Assembly: GCF_023920705.1 (NCBI RefSeq)
Contig: NZ_CP094657.1
Span: forward strand, 2,170,001 to 2,234,000
DNA: 64,000 bases
Direction: 5' to 3'
Source: Acinetobacter sp. XS-4
GTDB taxonomy: Bacteria; Pseudomonadota; Gammaproteobacteria; Pseudomonadales; Moraxellaceae
Under the pieces are notes generated by a model that saw only the letters and a list, made by a program, of their open reading frames with translations, had not been told where the DNA came from and did not search any database. Shown piece after piece: positions 62,893 to 64,000 of the stretch (positions within the stretch are counted from its first letter, which is position 1; every line of letters begins with the position of its first letter). The position numbers and the translations under genes are program-made.

Positions 62893-64000
62893 TTAAGATA
62901 ATCTTTTTCTAAATAGCCAAGCTGCCAAAGGTAAAGTCACTAGTCCAAGTATGATCATTGGAATAAAGTTGTATTTGACTTGTGCAAAGCTTGCCCCCTC
63001 TAAATAAACCCGTTGTACTAAGTTAATTCCAAACCTTAAGGGATTTGTGTATGTTGCTATTTGTAATGCTTCCGGCATATTTTCTACAGGCGTAAGTAAC
63101 CCTGAAAGCAACATCAAAGGCATAATCAATAAAAACGTAAAAAGCATAGCCTGTTGCATATTTAAAGATAATGCCGAAATTGATAAACCCACACCGACTA
63201 CAGCCACATTAAAACTCAATAAACCAAAATAAAGCAGTCCAATAGAGCCATTCATAGGAATTTTAAACCAGAACAAAATGATCAATAAAATAATGGTTGA
63301 TTGCATCAGCCCTACAAAAATTGGCGGCAAGGCTTTACCAATCATAATTTTTAATGGTGTATACGGTGTCACTAATAACTGATCAAATGTACCTTGTTCA
63401 CGTTCACGCGCGACTGATAAAGCAGATAAAAGCAAGGTCTGCATCATACTTAAGGCCGCAATTAATGAAGGCATTAGGCTCCATCGAGACTCTTGATTTG
63501 GGTTATACCATGTTCTTGTTTCAAGGCTAATGGGTAAAGCTAAGTTAAATTTTTGCTGATTAAACTGACCAACAATTTTATTTAGATATGAACCAGCTAC
63601 AACAGCAGTTGATGAGTTCCTGCCATCAACAATGACCTGTATAGAAGAGCTTTGGTTATTATTTAATTTGTTTTCAAAGTCTGACGGTATCGTAATCACG
63701 ACCAATACCTGACGGCTATCAATGACCTGTTTGATTTGATTGGTATATTCAAGTGATGCAACACGCTTAAAAATACCAGAGCCATCTAGTTTTGAGATTA
63801 GTTCATGTGAAACCTGTCCATTGCTCTGGTCTAAAATTGCATAATCCACATGGTTAACGTCATAAGTAGCAGCATAACCAAACAAAAGTGCCTGCATGAG
63901 GGCTGGTACAAATAGAATGACTCTATTTGCAGGATCACTAAAAATGGTTAAGAATTCTTTTTTGACTAAAAAACTTAAATGTTTTAGCCAAACGATTAGT
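62893..64000 (-). CDS. ABC-2 type permease, partial (5' end beyond the window)
   Basis: A drug/polysaccharide-type ABC-2 permease (YhhJ-like). The open frame continues without a stop from the apparent Met at 63897 to the window edge, adding LIVWLKHLSFLVKKEFLT and FVPALMQALLFGYAAT, so the true start lies outside. A periplasmic domain (about 40-175 of the visible part) separates the first helix from five C-terminal helices. LSVAREREQGTFDQLLVTP is the ABC-2 coupling signature. The ATPase and membrane-fusion partners are expected upstream. Confidence 0.87.
   Translation of the reverse strand, partial: LIVWLKHLSFLVKKEFLTIFSDPANRVILFVPALMQALLFGYAATYDVNHVDYAILDQSNGQVSHELISKLDGSGIFKRVASLEYTNQIKQVIDSRQVLVVITIPSDFENKLNNNQSSSIQVIVDGRNSSTAVVAGSYLNKIVGQFNQQKFNLALPISLETRTWYNPNQESRWSLMPSLIAALSMMQTLLLSALSVAREREQGTFDQLLVTPYTPLKIMIGKALPPIFVGLMQSTIILLIILFWFKIPMNGSIGLLYFGLLSFNVAVVGVGLSISALSLNMQQAMLFTFLLIMPLMLLSGLLTPVENMPEALQIATYTNPLRFGINLVQRVYLEGASFAQVKYNFIPMIILGLVTLPLAAWLFRKRLS

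Overview
The window is a low-GC gammaproteobacterial chromosome segment, most likely Acinetobacter and probably the A. calcoaceticus-baumannii complex. This assignment rests on AT-rich intergenic DNA, the Acinetobacter-like protein sequences (RNase D, RecR, AroC, MetZ, DUF6231, DUF937) and the style of the intergenic terminators. It was made by recognition, without a database search. I found no rRNA, tRNA, insertion sequence, prophage or CRISPR array. The right edge cuts an ABC-2 permease gene.

Layout. 1-8.4 kb: a thiolase, two LysR regulators, two small proteins, aspartate ammonia-lyase and a TonB-dependent siderophore receptor. 8.9-10.2 kb: an MHS-family carboxylate symporter. 10.3-17.5 kb: one compact minus-strand operon in the order GntR/UTRA regulator, AprA/fumarate-reductase-like flavoprotein, two-cluster ferredoxin, SsuA/TauA-like binding protein with an extra C-terminal domain, permease, ATPase, HEAT-repeat protein, DUF971 protein. 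A chromate (ChrA) transporter is divergent from it. This operon is the best candidate for a poorly described system, probably import and reduction of a sulfur compound or oxyanion. 19-23 kb: azoreductase with a divergent HxlR regulator, AraC with a divergent EamA exporter, and a short homoserine dehydrogenase.

23.3-28.2 kb: a sulfide-oxidation module (persulfide dioxygenase, rhodanese/phosphatase-like fused to sulfide:quinone reductase, TauE exporter). It has a consensus sigma-54 promoter, upstream TGAAAC-type repeats and a divergent sigma-54 activator. A 58-bp tandem repeat lies between two of its genes. 28.3-39.6 kb: a bestrophin-like channel and an acetoin/2,3-butanediol catabolic operon (acoA-acoB-acoC-acoL, SDR, Zn-dehydrogenase), with a divergent lipoyl synthase and a GAF/winged-helix regulator. 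A TenA-fold di-iron protein with UndA-like metal ligands follows.

39.9-56 kb is mostly housekeeping: a diguanylate cyclase, a receiver-like orphan, aroC, prmB, an orphan trpB, VWA and MoxR ATPase genes, a YcgL protein, rnd, recR, ybaB and metZ, interspersed with small unknown proteins. One of these is a 54-codon gene at 49285-49449. 55-64 kb: an alpha/beta hydrolase, a 3-hydroxyisobutyrate-dehydrogenase-like enzyme, a YARHG-like secreted protein with a HIT protein, a porin preceded by four phased Pho-box half-sites, DUF937, DUF6231 and DUF2797 proteins, and the partial ABC-2 permease.

Start sites were re-chosen from ribosome-binding-site spacing where the longest open frame begins at an unlikely codon. 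All functional calls are homology judgements made by eye.
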